A DNA stretch of 64,000 bases from Litoditis marina. Taxonomy: Eukaryota > Nematoda > Chromadorea > Rhabditida > Rhabditidae. This document shows, in pieces, positions 11,912 through 25,061 of this stretch; within the stretch, counting starts at the first letter, position 1, and each line of letters begins with the position of its first letter. Location: the NCBI GenBank assembly GCA_964036275.1, contig OZ038433.1, positions 17,304,257 through 17,368,256 on the forward strand. The letters run 5' to 3'. The notes under the pieces are model-generated. The model did no database searches, was not told where the DNA came from, and worked only from the letters and a program-made list of their open reading frames with translations. Both the position numbers and the translations under genes were made by a program.

Positions 11912-11972
11912 CCGAGTGGTTTACGCGCCGCACTGTAACCCAGAGTTGGGGGGTTCTATCCCATCCGAGATA
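11902..11972 (+). tRNA. tRNA-like sequence, probably a pseudogene
   Basis: GTGGCCGAGTGGTTTACGCG resembles a class II (Ser/Leu-type) tRNA A-box region. GGTTCTATCCC is a degraded B-box (consensus GGTTCGAATCC). A T5 run follows at about 11974. The B-box mismatches and poor stem pairing argue against a working tRNA. Confidence 0.45.
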
Positions 11973-13509
11973 ACTTTTTGGTTTTTGCTCGGTTGAATAA
12001 TGTTTGGTGGTAAAACCCTTCTGATAGTTATAATAAGCAGTTGCTGAATTCGAAAAAATAAACAGCTGCTGAATTCGAAAAATCTAAGCAAAAAAATAAG
12101 TATTGCAAAACTATTTGAATAAACCAAAACTTGTTGGTATATTCTATACTCACAAAGTTTTACAATACTATACTTATTTTCATTTTTTCAACTCATTCTC
12201 TAAGCTCGGTAAATTATGCATGTTAGAGGTTCGGGAAAAGCTCTTATTGTAAACTCGGTGAAGATGTCGTATCTAGTAATACTCTGAATTATCGAGTCGT
12301 CGATACTATCTTCGAAAACGTCAAAAATGGAAAGATCGGGTGCATTTTGTTTGTGCAGTCAAGTTTACATCCAGATCCAATGACGCCACCGTTTAGGATG
12401 ATCGTCAAATTAGACCGTGAAGCCTTCTACTTGGCCTAATTTGACCACCATCTATAAAACGGATGCTTCATAGGTCCCTGGATCGGAACTGTGAAGATAG
12501 AAACAAAATGCACCCAATCAAAGGATAGTCTCAACAGATCGCAGTACAAAGACCACTTACTGGATACAACACCTTGACCAGTTTACAAGTTGTAAGGCAC
12601 CCCGACATTGTAGGGGTTAACAAAAGGGTTAACCAGGTAACCCGGTTACGGTTAACTGACTGGGTTAACGAATTACCCGGTTCCTTGTCGAATTGGCCGT
12701 CAAATTGATGTGGAAAACTGTTTGTAAGTCTCGAAATCAGTTTGTTTTCCTTCTCTTTCCGTACTTTTTTTTCGTATTTCCGGCCCACAAACAAAAGTCC
12801 ACAACTTTGATATATAATCTGTTCGCACTCTTCATTCTAATTGAAAGAATTTCTTGTTACTTTTCGTCGTAATTTCCCCCTCTATACCATTTTTGCTACC
12901 TACCGCTTCTGTTATCTTTCTTCTAAAGTTGTTTGGTTTTTCATGGCTTAATTGCGCTCCAATCAAACACGCTGCGACGCCAACCGCCACGCGCTCGGCG
13001 TATTCCAGACACCGTTTAGTCTTTGCGAAACTTTAATATTCAAAATAATTATTTTCATTTGAAAGCTCGTTTTTGTTCGAAGTAACTGAAATTTCGTTGA
13101 AGCAACATTCGTTGAAGCCATGATTGTTATGGGACAACTGGTCGCCACATTCAACATTCTGTTTTTAACGGCTTCTGTTATCTTTCTTGGCAAGGGTCCT
13201 GATCTGAAAAAACACATAATTTTCTATGTTCACCAACTTGAATATTCAAAATAAAGGTGTTTTATTGGCGGATAGCAAAATTTGCTTTCATCCGAAAAGA
13301 CGTTTCCAACGCTAATGGTTCCAAATCAATTTATGTTTATAGTTTATTGGTTATCGATAACTGATATTCATTTTGATATATCAAAATGAATATCATAAAG
13401 TTTCATGTTGTGAATTTTTCGTATTGTTAGTTCGTTTGTATTCGTATTTTTCAAGTCCGCACTTTTCCTATTGCAGAAATCCACTCGAAGTGGCGAACTT
13501 CTGCAATCG

Positions 13510-16015
13510 ATGTCATCTCGCGCAGAGGTCGGAATCTCAGAATCAAACGCTGAACGGAATGCTGGTGAGTGATTAATGTTGTGTGTCGAAACTGTGCTAA
13601 ATTCGCGCAATCCGCAATAAAAAACCGTCCCTGTCGACCGCACTTGATTTAGCCATCGAAAATGAAAGAAGAAAAAGAACTTTTCGAATATGGAACCGCA
13701 AAATAGTCGTACATTATGGTGTTTATGGGATATGAAGTCTAGGAGTTCGGAGCCCGATTTGTGAACAATTTTGCATCTTGACAACTTATCATCTTCGCTT
13801 CCGGTATTTTGTTTTATTTATCTGTTATATTCGGCATATCTGCGTTTTTTTTTGGTGAGATTTTGCCGTGTTGATGTTGCCGTGCTTTTCAATGTGTTCA
13901 CATTTCAATTTCCTAGGTACCTCAACATCAAAGGAAAAAGAAGCGGAAGAGGATATAAAGAATCTGAATCCTTTCGTCGACTTCACGTGTTCTTCATGTG
14001 GATTGGACGAGAAATGCTTGTTTGGGGAACTCCAGGCTTCCGATGGATTGTGAGTTCAATGTATACTTCATTTATTCAGCCACACAAAGAACGTGTTTTC
14101 TCTAGTTTTCCTCTTTCGCTCACCAGAGAAATAGGAAAAACTAGATTGAACCAGTAACGTTGTCAGAATGGTCAAATGGCCATAAACGGACTCCCTTTTG
14201 GTCAAAATCTGAAGAATTGACCCTTTTTTATTGGAAAATCTTGTAGTTTTGCATTTTATAGGGAGTCTCGACATGTACGATCTGAGTTTACATACGTAAT
14301 ATTGAATCATAATAGTATCAACCATCCCAACGACAGTGATGATTCGAAAACAAACTCGTTCTTTGACCCAAATACGTAAAGCTATATGATTTTGTTTTTC
14401 AAATGGGGCAATTTTTGATTTTTCCCATTTCCATCATAAAATAACAACTTTCTTTGGCCCCTCCATACACCGCCAGGGACCTCTTAATCCTTCAAAATTC
14501 CCGCGACCCCTCCGTGTTTTCTCGTGGCGATCCCCCAAAACGGCGATATTCAACTAATTTCCGTACGATTATAGCTGATTTTGTATGAAAATCGTTAGTT
14601 GCCAGTTCGCGACCCCTACTTTTCACAAGAATTTGTTCGCGACTCCCCCTTTATGAGAGGCCTTGGCGGTGTATGGGCCCCTCAGACTCTCTAAGCAACA
14701 ATATAAACTAACAACCTTCGTTTTATTATCATTATTGTTGTACTTTTCCCCTCATCCAGCTACCCATCCCCCGTTTTCTTCATGCGAGACCCGTTCGTTC
14801 CCCCCGTGAAAGTGCGGGGTCGCCGTCCGCTTTTGTCCGATTTCCTCGTCATTGGATCCACGTGTCATTTGTGCGAACGGGCCGTATGTATCAGTAAGGT
14901 AAGCGTTTTTGTTTTCTTGATATTATTTTATTTAGGTAATAGTTTTTTCACCGTGTGCACATGTATGTTTCACACACGACACACCCGTTAGGTGGGACTA
15001 TTCTAAAAAATTAAAAGTGAAACTTTCTTGGTTTAATTTTCATCAAAAATAGTCAATATTCTTTATATTCTCTAAGAAAAACCTCACATTTTTCTGGCTA
15101 CTTGAACATCTTTGCTGGTTGTACTCGAATCTCGAACATCTTTGCTCAACTGAATTTAGCCAAGTTTCTCAATTGTGGCTGAAAAGGATCCCGTTTTTCG
15201 AATTGGCGGCGCGTTTCATTGTCAAGATTATAAATGTACAGAGACAGACGAAGCTTAGGACCCAATAACGTACTTGAAGCGTTCTGAAAAACGTCTTGGA
15301 CGCTTCTAGGAAAGCGTCAAAGCGACGATCGTGGGACGCTACCGTCTCTGTATGACTGGCCCTTATCGCTTGACTTGTAACTAATGTAATGCTATGTGTT
15401 CTATTTTCTCTTTTTCAGTGTTGTTCCGTGTATTTCGGGGGACATTTCTGCGCCCGTTGCATCGTCAAAGACAGAAGAAGGTTTCCCGCCGAAGTTCTTG
15501 AGGTGAGATTTAATCATTATCAATCACATCTCATAATAGAATCCTTAATTGATTCAGTGTTTGGAGAATCGTACAATGTTTCTGAAACCTCTGAATATAT
15601 ACTGAGTCCATGATGGAAGCTGAAGTGTGTTTATGGCGTAAAATCATCTGTATCTAGGTGTAACGTAGGGCCTAGGGCTAAACGGTAATTTGGCTTCATT
15701 CTGGTGTGGAGTGTTTTCGGTTGATCAATTACCACTCACATTGTATAATCATCTGCGAGTTCGTGGCTTCGAGCATTGAGGGAGCTCGACATAAGTATTT
15801 TGCCACAAGTAGCCACTCACACATAATGGGCTAATTTGATTTTAATCGTCAGGTTGCCTTCAAGAGCCAGGTTCCAGTAAAATTACTCACTTGACCAATC
15901 CACATGACATGACTGTTATCTCATATATCACTATCACTTTCATTTATCTGATTCTTCATCTCTCCAGATCATTTCCAAAGCTCAGGAGGCGGAAAAATCG
16001 GCAACCAAGAGCTGA
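13510..16015 (+). CDS. CDPF1: Cysteine-rich DPF motif domain-containing protein 1 homologue (152 aa)
   Basis: Exons: 13510-13564, 13917-14049, 14760-14898, 15419-15502, 15968-16015. All phases match and give a 152-residue protein ending IISKAQEAEKSATKS. The family signature is complete: a first cysteine cluster (FTCSSCGLDEKC, Cys43/46/52), the MRDPF motif (residues 71-75), then STCHLCERAVC (Cys98/101/106), a CC pair at 110-111, and FCARC (Cys120/123). The spacing matches the animal CDPF1 domain, which probably binds metal; its biochemical role is unknown. The N-terminal 38 residues are charged and not conserved in the family. An acceptor (ATTGCAG, about 13480) just upstream suggests a 5' UTR intron or trans-splice site, and supports the ATG at 13510. 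It converges on the elongase gene, whose stop is 638 bases away. Confidence 0.88.
14464..14675. mobile_element. 212-bp MITE, CATACACCGCC ends (hAT-like), in a CDPF1 intron
   Basis: It begins CATACACCGCC and ends GGCGGTGTATG. The flanking 8-mers GCCCCCTC and GGCCCCTC match at 7 of 8 positions, as expected for an old 8-bp target duplication. It lies between CDPF1 exons 2 and 3. Related copies are at 19023-19213 and the window end. Confidence 0.8.
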
Positions 16016-16652
16016 GAAGAACATTCAAATTTCAAGAGGACGGGTACCAATGAACATCTCATATGATCTACTTTTATTCTGTTGCTCCTTATTATGTGGT
16101 AACCAAAAGACATCAGATCGCAATAATAATTATGGTTACTAGACAACAATGGCGGCGCTGTGAGGAACCAACAACAAGCAAATGAAAGGGGTACATGGGG
16201 GTTTCATGGGATGGATGCTAGTAGTGAAATAATGGCGAGTAGACTATAAATTGCAATAACAAATAGTTAGGGGCAACATGAACCCGTAGGCCTCTATGTC
16301 CCAAAACAAAATACAAAAACACAAAATACACACACTAGGTCAAGTGAAATTGTGAGAGAGAAAAGGGAAATTGCGAGAAATTCTCTTAAGCAAAAGGTTT
16401 CTCGACAATTTCAATTACCGAAAAAAAAACGAGACGAGAAAAACATCAACTCGTCGGGCAAGAAGAGATGATCATATTGATGGTCATTCCAAATACATAT
16501 CGAAAATTGATAACAAAACAACGATAGGGGGAACATGATATCCACTGGGGGGTTGTACTCTAACAGTCACACATTTAGGGGGGGGGGGGGGTTCAACTAC
16601 AACAGTTATATTCATGGGGGTACTCCTAACAGTCATACTGTATCCTTGTTTC
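16016..16652. other. Intergenic stretch between convergent CDPF1 and elongase genes
   Basis: No gene is seen. The stretch contains a 12-base G run near 16578 and a loosely repeated GGGGG-ACAGTCATA motif between 16530 and 16640. Confidence 0.6.
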
Positions 16653-19600
16653 CTAATCGGCCTTGAGAGCCCTTCGTTTGGTGGCAGATCGGGTGGTAAT
16701 TCCTGTGGCAGACGGAATGTTGTTCGCGTTTATGTCCTCCTTGGCAATCGAGCCATTTTCCGTCTGAACACAAATGGTAAACAACCTCAGATACATACGT
16801 TTTCTTCTAAGGGAACGACTAGACCAAACAAATCATGTCCCAATGACTGAGTATCAAAGCGAAGAGTATTGAGGAAAGGTAGGGTTTCATATTCGTACGG
16901 AATAAATCGGCAATAGTGATACGCAGTTTTGGAGGGTTCACGGCAGAAAAGCAGTGGGCTTCCCAAAAATGTTCCGTCTTTAAGCAGTATTCGAGTGAAT
17001 GATTCGACAAGTCTGAGATTTGGCTGTACTAGGACACTCACACACCAGTAAGGTGTGACTTTCACCAAAAATAACCCGTTTTTCGACTTTAATACGTCAA
17101 ACGTCATGATTTCGCATGACGATCTTCCTTGAATTAGCCACAAAATTCGATTCCTTGAACTGTGTGAGAACACCCACCTTCTTTGCCTCGCCCTTCTTAT
17201 CGACAGCCGCATATCTGTTATTCTTCTTGATGTAGGCGTGGTAGAAGAAGTTGCAGAACAGGGTGAAATAGGTGAAGTAGATGGTGAAACACAGACCCAG
17301 GTTCTCCCACGTCTGTTGGCACGCGCCGCCGGCACTCTGAACACAAGAACATCTTATTCAATTCAAATTCTGAAGGAGCCCTGAACATGAAACAACATTT
17401 TCCTTTCCCCTAAATTTTTGAAATCATATGAATTTCTATTCTATGACATTTCTAATACATGAATGGGAATAACCAAACAACCAGTTGAAATATGGCTCTT
17501 GTTCGATCAAGAAAGAAGAAGATTTTCTCTGCATGTAATTTGATCCCGCTACGTTCCTATGCTGTAATTACAAACTTCTGATATGGAAACTTAGAATGAA
17601 GAATGAAGCAAAGTTAGATCGTAAGATTTACATTTTCTCAGGTTTTTGAATTCATTTGGATGTCTGCTGCAATTCCGTAGTATGGCTATGGTGAACTTTT
17701 CGTGCCAAATCTCTGCATGTAATTTGATCCCGCTACGTTCCTATGCTGTAATTACAAACTTCTGATATGGAAACTTAGAATGAAGAATGAAGCAAAGTTA
17801 GATAGTAAGTTTTCTCTTTTCGTGCCATAGTAACAGCCATGTGAATGTGAATCTAAACTCTACATACCTTAGTTCTGTAAACGAGCACTCCGATAGTGAC
17901 ACCCATGACCATTTGAGAGATTTGCAGGATTGTCACCAGCATCGCAACCTGCAAATATACGGATTACGGTCCTTTATCGACAACAAAATTTCGAATTCGA
18001 ATGTTACACCCAAACAGACAATCACAACATGTGAGAACTGTTGAGCTTCATCACTCATGGTAATTAGTATTCATGTCAACTCAACGAAACAATGACGAAC
18101 AGGAGTCCGATTCAGAAACAGTTTAAAAAACGTTCACAAGCTAGATACTCTCCCGTAATCCACCAAAAGTTTATGTTCAATGTGCAATGTGCTTCTGTCA
18201 TGTACTTTCACTTGAATCACACACCAGTGAGGTGATACAGGGAGTCTTAGGTTCGATCAAACTACGTTATAAACGTTTAATTTTGAAAGTTGTCCGTTTT
18301 CGGAATTTCTCCTGCTATTCAATCATGTTGGTCCAATTATGCCAGATGTAATGGGTACAAAGTTCCAGGATCGACAAAAACTGACCGATTTTGGTAGGCG
18401 GAGTTTGGCGGCGCGAATTGCATAGTACGAGTACATGAGAGCGTGCACACCATAGTTCATCCACACGAACCAACGACCTGAAAAGAAGAAGGGAATTACA
18501 CACACGCAATTTTGATATGAACATTGAATGATTTAGTCCAGTAGACTGAAAGCTCGGAAATCACAAAAAAAAAACTTGCGAACCCATGAAATATTTATAA
18601 TGGTTTAATGTGACTTCCATAACAAGATCACTCTCAGAAGTTGAACTGAGAATTGAAAATTGTCCCAAATGCCATAGAATCTCACCGTATATTCTGAATT
18701 TTTGTATGTCAGCAAACAGTTTTTGGTTTTACATGCCGATTTCGACACACTACTGCATAATCGCATTACACTTTTTTGGCCATCGATCATGTGAACGAAA
18801 CACAATCGCGAACAACTTTTTCATTTCACTCCAATTAGAGATTCAATAGCAAGATGAAAATCAACGCCAAATCGATATTTTGGAGCAGTTTACGACTCGG
18901 AAAAAGACGCCGAATTTGACAAGGATCCCGGTTTTAGGTACCATTCTGTTTACCAGGTAACCAGGTTCCTCTCAATGAGTGACCCTCCTCTAAAACTACG
19001 TCCCGCGAAGGAAATACGAGGTCATACACCGCCAAGGGCCTCTCAATTCTCACAACCCCCTCATGTTTTCTCGTGTCGCAATCACCAAAAACGGAATATT
19101 GTATGAAATTCGCTGATTTTGTATGATATTCGTCCGAAAACAGCTCGCGACTCCTATTTTTCACAAGGAAAGTTCGCGACTTCCTCTTTCATTGGAGCCC
19201 GTAGCGGTATATGTACGTGGTAGCCGACCGAGTTGTTAACAAAAAGGGTTCCTCATTGAGTTAAGTAACAGAATTCCAGTTAAATTACAAAGTTGCTAGA
19301 ACCTGAAAAATAGGTCCAACTAACCAGAAGCGGTGTGGTCCTTGTACGCGTGCCACGTGTAGACGAGAACCGTGATGTGATGGTACCAATGAAGGAAGAG
19401 AAGAGGTCGTTTCCTCAACACAATGAAACCAGTGTCAACCAACTCGGCTACCTGGAACAAATTGAAACTTTACAAAAATAACGTTTATTATTGCATTTAC
19501 TGCATGAAAAAACAAATTTCAGATTAGGGTTGTCAACGAAAGACTCGATACTCGTTTTGTGTCAAATTTCGAAACTTTCAACTTGACGTAACAACCCTGT

Positions 19601-21119
19601 TGCAATGCATGAACTAACTTTTCTGGAAGAAACACTGTTAGAATGTTGCACCTTGCTCCATGATAAATGTGTCAATTGGAGGTGACAAATGAGCTCCAAA
19701 GAAATTGTCAGCTGTTACATGGAAACTTGTTTCGGGTGCAGGTGCAAAAAGTAGGCTGTCAGCCATTCAAGTGAGAGGTTGGGAGTAAAGAAAGTCTCGT
19801 TCAAACGTGAATCAAGCACGGTGATTATTCAGCTGCTACAGACGAAGATTAAGAGAAAAGCGAGAGTGTGCAGGTCAGAGAGACCCAGATGTCTGCGGCC
19901 TCATTGACCTGCACACTCTCTCGCTTTTGTAGCTGGCCAATTGAAGAAAATCGGCGCCAATCGTTCTGAGGCGGGAGCTGTAACTTCCGAATAAATATGT
20001 TTGGGTAGCTCACCTTACTCAAAGCGAACATATAAGTCCAGAATCCGGTGACTCCCTGAGCAAAGGAAGCTGTACAGATCGAGTAGGAAAACGAATTGCT
20101 GAAATGGAAACATAGTTACTGAAATAGTTCAAACCTTATGCTTCATCAAACAAAGAAACTTCCAGATGTCGGAAAAGAAGATGTTTCGTTCTGAAACTCC
20201 TCGAATTATCCCTAGCCTCATCTATGTTTACACAAAGTACAGCGATCTAATAGGTGCAACCGTGCAACTGCACAAATATTGTAAAAATAATCAGAATCTG
20301 AATTTTTTTTTATCATACCCTTGTGGAAACGTAGCCTTTTTCAATACTTATGGTTTCTATAATAAATTTAATAGATCTGCTTCTAAAATTTTTGATTATT
20401 TGGTCCAAAATGCACCATACAACCCAAATAATCAATAAATCTAGCTATAAACTGACTCTTTCCAGCTCCACAACCACTCGGGGCTCATTCGAACGAATCC
20501 CAAAATAGAGAATACGGCCAGACCCAGGTTCCAGACAAACAGAGGAATGTCCAGAGAAAACGGCTTGCGACCCTCCATCAACTGAAAAGTAAAAACATAC
20601 GCATTTTCCACAGTACAACCATACCAAACTACGATACCGTTATTTTTGAAACGCCGTTGTTGTTTGCCCTGTTTCACCTTGAATTTCACAATTTGGATCG
20701 AAAATGAAAATCGAAAATGTAATTTTGTCAGGGTTGCTAAACTAGCCGACCAACCAACAAAATTCCCAATATCAATACTAACAAACGCAAATCACACCGC
20801 AGCAGCCTGGTTCGACAACACTTCAAAGGAACCCGTTTTACAAAAAGGCTAAAACACTCAAATTCACAATTTCGGGTCGGAAATAACCGAATAACCACAC
20901 CAACCCCTGAAAATGCCAACCAAACCACAACAAAAACCCAAAACGCACCTTCTGTCCTCCGAAAATGGCGACTACGTAGGCTACGGACCAAACCACGGAC
21001 TGGGTCCAGTTATCCTGCATCCAGGTGGTACTTTGGCGGGCGCTGAATGAACTCTCAAAGGGAAGGCTGACCGAGTAGTTCTCCGGTCCATAACGGGGCC
21101 AGTAGTTGTAGTTGGCCAT
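16653..21119 (-). CDS. Very long chain fatty acid elongase, ELOVL6-like (8 exons, 316 aa)
   Basis: ELO enzymes are ER membrane condensing enzymes that add two carbons from malonyl-CoA to a fatty acyl-CoA. Exons (minus): 21119-20949, 20581-20457, 20098-20014, 19451-19325, 18477-18386, 17948-17868, 17336-17178, 16763-16653; all phases match. Family hallmarks: LPFESSF N-terminus and WMQDNW, the HxxHH active-site box HWYHH (His148, His151, His152), and [18 protein letters not shown] (from Met176). Several hydrophobic segments fit multiple transmembrane helices. MNYGVHA and similar motifs resemble the ELOVL6/nematode ELO group that elongates saturated or branched C14-C16 acids; substrate choice is inference. 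The C-terminal tail is basic (KRRALKAD). The exon 2 donor (GTCAGT after AAAGA) was chosen because only it keeps the frame. An acceptor just upstream of the ATG suggests a 5' UTR intron or trans-splicing. Confidence 0.93.
17527..17803. repeat. Direct duplication in an elongase intron
   Basis: About 93 bases from CTCTGCATGTAATTTGATCC to AAGCAAAGTTAGAT occur at 17527 and again at 17711 (offset 184), nearly identical. Both lie in the intron between exons 6 and 7, so this is a recent local duplication. Confidence 0.92.
19023..19213. mobile_element. 191-bp MITE, CATACACCGCC ends, copy 2
   Basis: It begins CATACACCGCCAAGG and ends in a degraded CGGTATATG. The flanking 8-mers TACGAGGT and TACGTGGT differ at one site. 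It lies in the elongase intron between exons 4 and 5. The interior shares TTTTCTCGTG and TTTTCACAAG segments with the copy at 14464. Confidence 0.75.
19856..19928. repeat. Long-stem hairpin in an elongase intron
   Basis: The arms AAAAGCGAGAGTGTGCAGGT and the complement of ACCTGCACACTCTCTCGCTT pair over about 22 bases, with a loop of about 27 bases (GACCCAGATGTCTGCGG). The shape is like a pre-miRNA, but this type of GTGTGCAGGTCA / GACCCAGATGTCTGC palindrome is, as far as I remember, a dispersed repeat in Caenorhabditis genomes. The repeat reading is preferred. Confidence 0.75.
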
Positions 21120-22395
21120 GGCTGTACCCGTACCGGTCTGCTCTGAAACATTCACATGAAATAAGGGGAAAATTGACAAATTTTCACAGGAAAACATGCA
21201 ATTTAGAGAGAGGGAGAATTTTCTCTCTGTCTCTCACTCTCTCTAAATTGTAGAGAGAAAGGAGAGACAAAGAAATTCAAATGGTTTATACTACACAACA
21301 TCCACCTACATGACTGGTGTCTAATTCAAACAAAGATGTTTTTATACGGAGGCGAAAATATGGATGATTCATTAATCGAAACGGCAAACCCTTCGAGTAT
21401 AGACACAGGCAGATGTTGATGTTGCGCCAAAAGATGAAAAATAGTGAAAGAGACAAAGAGAACATATAGAGAGAGAAAGAGAAAAGGATAGAGAGAGAGA
21501 AAGAGAGAAGGAAAGAAATAAGAAATGGATAGAAAGAAAGATAGAAAGAGAAAATAAAGCATGAATCTAAACAGAGAGAAACCAAACCCAACCTTTCCAA
21601 CGAATGGAAAGTAGAAGAAAGTGAAAGAATGAACGGAGTGCTTTGCAATGGAAACACATGGAAAGTCCATGCCAACGAGAAAAACAAAAAGGACAAAATA
21701 CGTGGAAAATGGAAAACGAGTCGTTGCCCCTGGAAACTGATTTCCTGTCGGAGAAAAAAGCTGAAGAGGAAGACAGAGAGAGAGAGAGTGAGAGAGTGAG
21801 AAAGATGGAGAGGAGAGAAAGACAGCCAAATTTCAGAGAGTAGAACTATAGAACGAAACACTACCACAATTAGAGTCGCCAAATTCAACTATTGTCCGAA
21901 TATAAAATTTGATAGTTTAACCCAATTTACTCGAAAGGCGGGTTAACATCACCATAATAGTCGGAACTTACTGGTAACTGGTGTTGGTGTATGGTGTACA
22001 CACACTCAGTGGCCGTATTCACCGAGCTCAAAGAGGCGGGTAACTTGCACAAACCATAAAATTGTCCCAATAGCCGGAAAATATCGAAAAACGAGCTACT
22101 TTCTGGCCGCCGAAAACGAGATTATTTGTATTTCTGATTCAAAACAAAGTTATCAATTTCCATGGCTTCGAATCTAAAATAGACTACTTTTTGTCGAATA
22201 GTCGCAGTCGGACTACACCGTATGGTGTATGTCCAAAATATGAGAACGGCACAATGAGCCATGAAACTGGGGTGAAATTGAGAAGTGTGAGATGGCAAAG
22301 TAAACAGATAAAAGTCTCTCGCCGTTGCAACAAAACTGTACCGTTGCAGCGCTGACTAATACACAGAATATAGGCAAAAGGGGGATGGATTGATT

Positions 22396-22399
<4 letters not shown>

Positions 22400-22438
<39 letters not shown>

Positions 22439-22460
22439 GGGATAGAGGGAGGGAGAGAGA
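22400..22460 (+). repeat. GA microsatellite joined to a G run
   Basis: About fourteen GA dinucleotides run directly into about 14 Gs, then GA-rich sequence. This is simple sequence, with no function inferred. Confidence 0.9.
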
Positions 22461-25061
22461 GAAAATGTGCAATAGTTGTATTCTGTAGGAAATGACACAA
22501 CCTAGTGCTCTAGAAACGTCACCAAATTCAATATCAGTCCATGAATCACCATTATGAAGTGTAGTTTATAGCTTGTGCTAATTTATAGTCAGCATCATGG
22601 GTCATACTACCGCGGCTAGTTGCCCATTTTTAAAGAGCCTTCAGTCCTTTAATGTCTTTGAACATATTGAAAACATATCTAACAAAGATCTATTATAAAA
22701 CTTAGTGCACTAGAAAGCACAAAAAGTCTGAATAACGCAAAAATAAGCTCTAGATCAGTTGGAAAGAGGCAAATCAAATATGCAAAACTAGAACCGTGTC
22801 AAAACTAGTATCGTGTCCTTCCAAAACAGAGCAAACATTACACGTACGATGTAAAGTCTACTGTTTTTGTCGAAGTCGGCGCTCTACAACCGAAACTTTA
22901 GTTTTGACCGGAATCCAATACGCAACAATCTCATTCTGACATGCATCTCGCACGGCTTAACCAGACCCCAGATTCAAGACGAGATAGCCTTTAGCCATAG
23001 CCACAATCTTATTTCTTTCCCATCAAGTTTTCTCTCGGTCTGCGCTCTCACCTATCCCCGTTTTCCTTCATTTCATTGTCCAAGATACGTAATGATGAAG
23101 CGATATTAAAAAAAGACATTCTCGATGAACATACTTTGTAGTTTGACAAACTTAGTTTCAGTTTCATGAAGTCGATTTGAAGGTAACTCGTTCGAGGGTT
23201 GGCTGAACTTAGTTTGAAGTTTCAACGTTTGATAAAGTTAACGTCCGATTCTCATCGAAAACCGAGAAAATGAACAAATTTCGATCAAAAAACGGGTTCC
23301 TTTTGGTAGAATAGTCTTATCTTGCCGGTATGTGATAGAAGGTATTGACACTATTCAGGAAACGTTCGTTCTTCATCACAAATGGTTCCAGTAACTACTG
23401 TCACCTGTCTATTTTCCCAAAGTTGCGAGCACACAGTACAATTGTACAATGCATAGTAACTAGATGGCAATTTCAAACTTCTGACTCGTTCGGTAAGATC
23501 TTTGACAATGGAACAAATTAACCAGATACCAGAACAAAATCCCAACCTTTGACTTATGCTCCAATGTTTCTCCAAGTTTTAGTCAACTTTTCCCATTTGC
23601 TCCAGTATAGTATATTTCTATTCTCGGGTGTAGTAAGGAACAAAAGATAATAACACCACTCTTCTTCACGCTCCACTTCCCCTGATTCAAGTCGAACAAC
23701 GAGAAATAACCAAAATCCGAGTTGTCGAGGTCTTAAAACTTAACTTTTCGGAAAGTTCTTCGTTCATCATTTTACCAGAATTCCAAGTGAATTCGTCGTA
23801 GGCTATAAACTATCAAGTGCATTTCGATGAAATACGGGAGAACCTTGCCACATGCCAATAGCAACATAGATGTTATCTCCCCTCCCGTGTAGACTTTCTT
23901 ATGAACGTCTACCAAAGATCACACAAAACTAACGAGTAACGAGACTATCAAAAGTACGCAACTGACTACAACAAAAGCTACTTCTTTCGCTCAACAAGAA
24001 TCAGTTTTACTCTTCTCAACTTGTTGGTTACTTTCACATAGTTAAACAAAGTCGGGAAACATTCCTATGCAAAATCATGCAAATCGAAGGATTTTGATCA
24101 AAAAAAGTCTAACCGTTTTTGAATGGTGAAGTCTAGAGTGGTTGAGGAACATGCGATACAGTCAGGTTCAAGAAAAAAACCAACTTGCTGCAGCAGGTCA
24201 AAGTCGAATAGCGGTAAAGCCAAGCAAGTCATCATGCGGACTGCACTATTGCAGTTGCAGCTCATAACTCCTGTATTTTACTTTTCACCATGTCTAGTCG
24301 GAACACTGACGAGAGGAGAGAAAATACATATAAGTGAATTGTTGAACATAATTGGATGACGACTGCCAGAGACGACGAAAAAAAGCAAGATAGATGCCCG
24401 AAAAAAGCGCTAGTCACTAAAATTAAGATTAATCTATAAATTTCTAACGCAAACTATAATTGTTACAGTTTCACTTAGGGTGGAAGTCGCAGTCTCGCAA
24501 TCGAACGAAACACAAATTCAGTCGACCATATAAAAAAAGATAACGGACTATGTTATTTGCAGCAAATAGTCTTCATTTTCAACAAACTGTTTGCGAAACT
24601 ATTCTCATTTGGCGAAAATATCTAATTCATTGTGTGTGACTTGTTATATAACCCCTGTACGAATAGATCGTAGTCGAGTCGCGTACTTTATTCTCTATAC
24701 CCTAATGTAAAAAGGAATAAGAAGTAGTCACAAGTTCCAGTTCCAACACCTACACACGTATTAAAAAGGAACCAATTACGAAAACACAAACAAAGAACAA
24801 GCTAATTAGCTAATCTACTAATACTCTAACAAGGCTGCCTATCTAAACACTAAACTTTCCACGAAATTGGGTTTAATGCTGAACAATCATGAAACCAATT
24901 TTAAAATAATTTCAGATTTGAAAAAATGACCTTATATTGTTCCGGAAACTGTTTCATGTGTGAAAAAGGCTTGGAAACAAACGAAAAGGGTGACGATTTG
25001 ATGAAAAAGGGAAAGAAATCGGCGTTTCCGCAAATGGGGTGATAGATAGGAGATAGTGGGA

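Larger units (their letters stand above)
6572..12608 (-). pseudogene. RING-like, coiled-coil protein gene; one exon disrupted by a 64-bp minisatellite
   Basis: Exons supported on the minus strand are 10324-10182 (coiled coil: VKTSLDKARTCEAEVSCLLA onward, Glu/Lys/Leu-rich), 9593-7158 and 6731-6572 (acidic tail to TGA). A possible first exon is 12608-12561 (starts MSGCLTTCKLVK, donor gtaagt, phase fits). Exon 9593-7158 starts with a zinc-ligand-like pattern, C-x2-C-x5-C-x2-C (CRSCRNVAACKGC) followed by AVCPLD, resembling the second half of a RING finger. It ends RVLLTLPRGAIELSQITS, in phase with the last exon. Between those ends sit 36 copies of a 64-bp unit of the exon itself. Because 64 is not divisible by three, the frame hits TGA in the second copy. 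The coiled-coil exon leaves in phase 2 but the RING-like exon needs phase 0, so an exon is missing from my model or the gene is broken. If translated, it would be a candidate E3 ubiquitin ligase; family not identified. Confidence 0.55.

Noticed and set aside
17101..17177. Elongase ending by read-through ([13 protein letters not shown] stop) rather than splicing
   Set aside because: A gtgggt donor leads in phase to 16763-16653, which gives a typical basic ELO tail; read-through remains only a possible minor form.
21286..21888. 200-aa minus-strand open frame
   Set aside because: It is a Ser/Leu/Phe-rich translation of GA/CT simple sequence without splice or family support.
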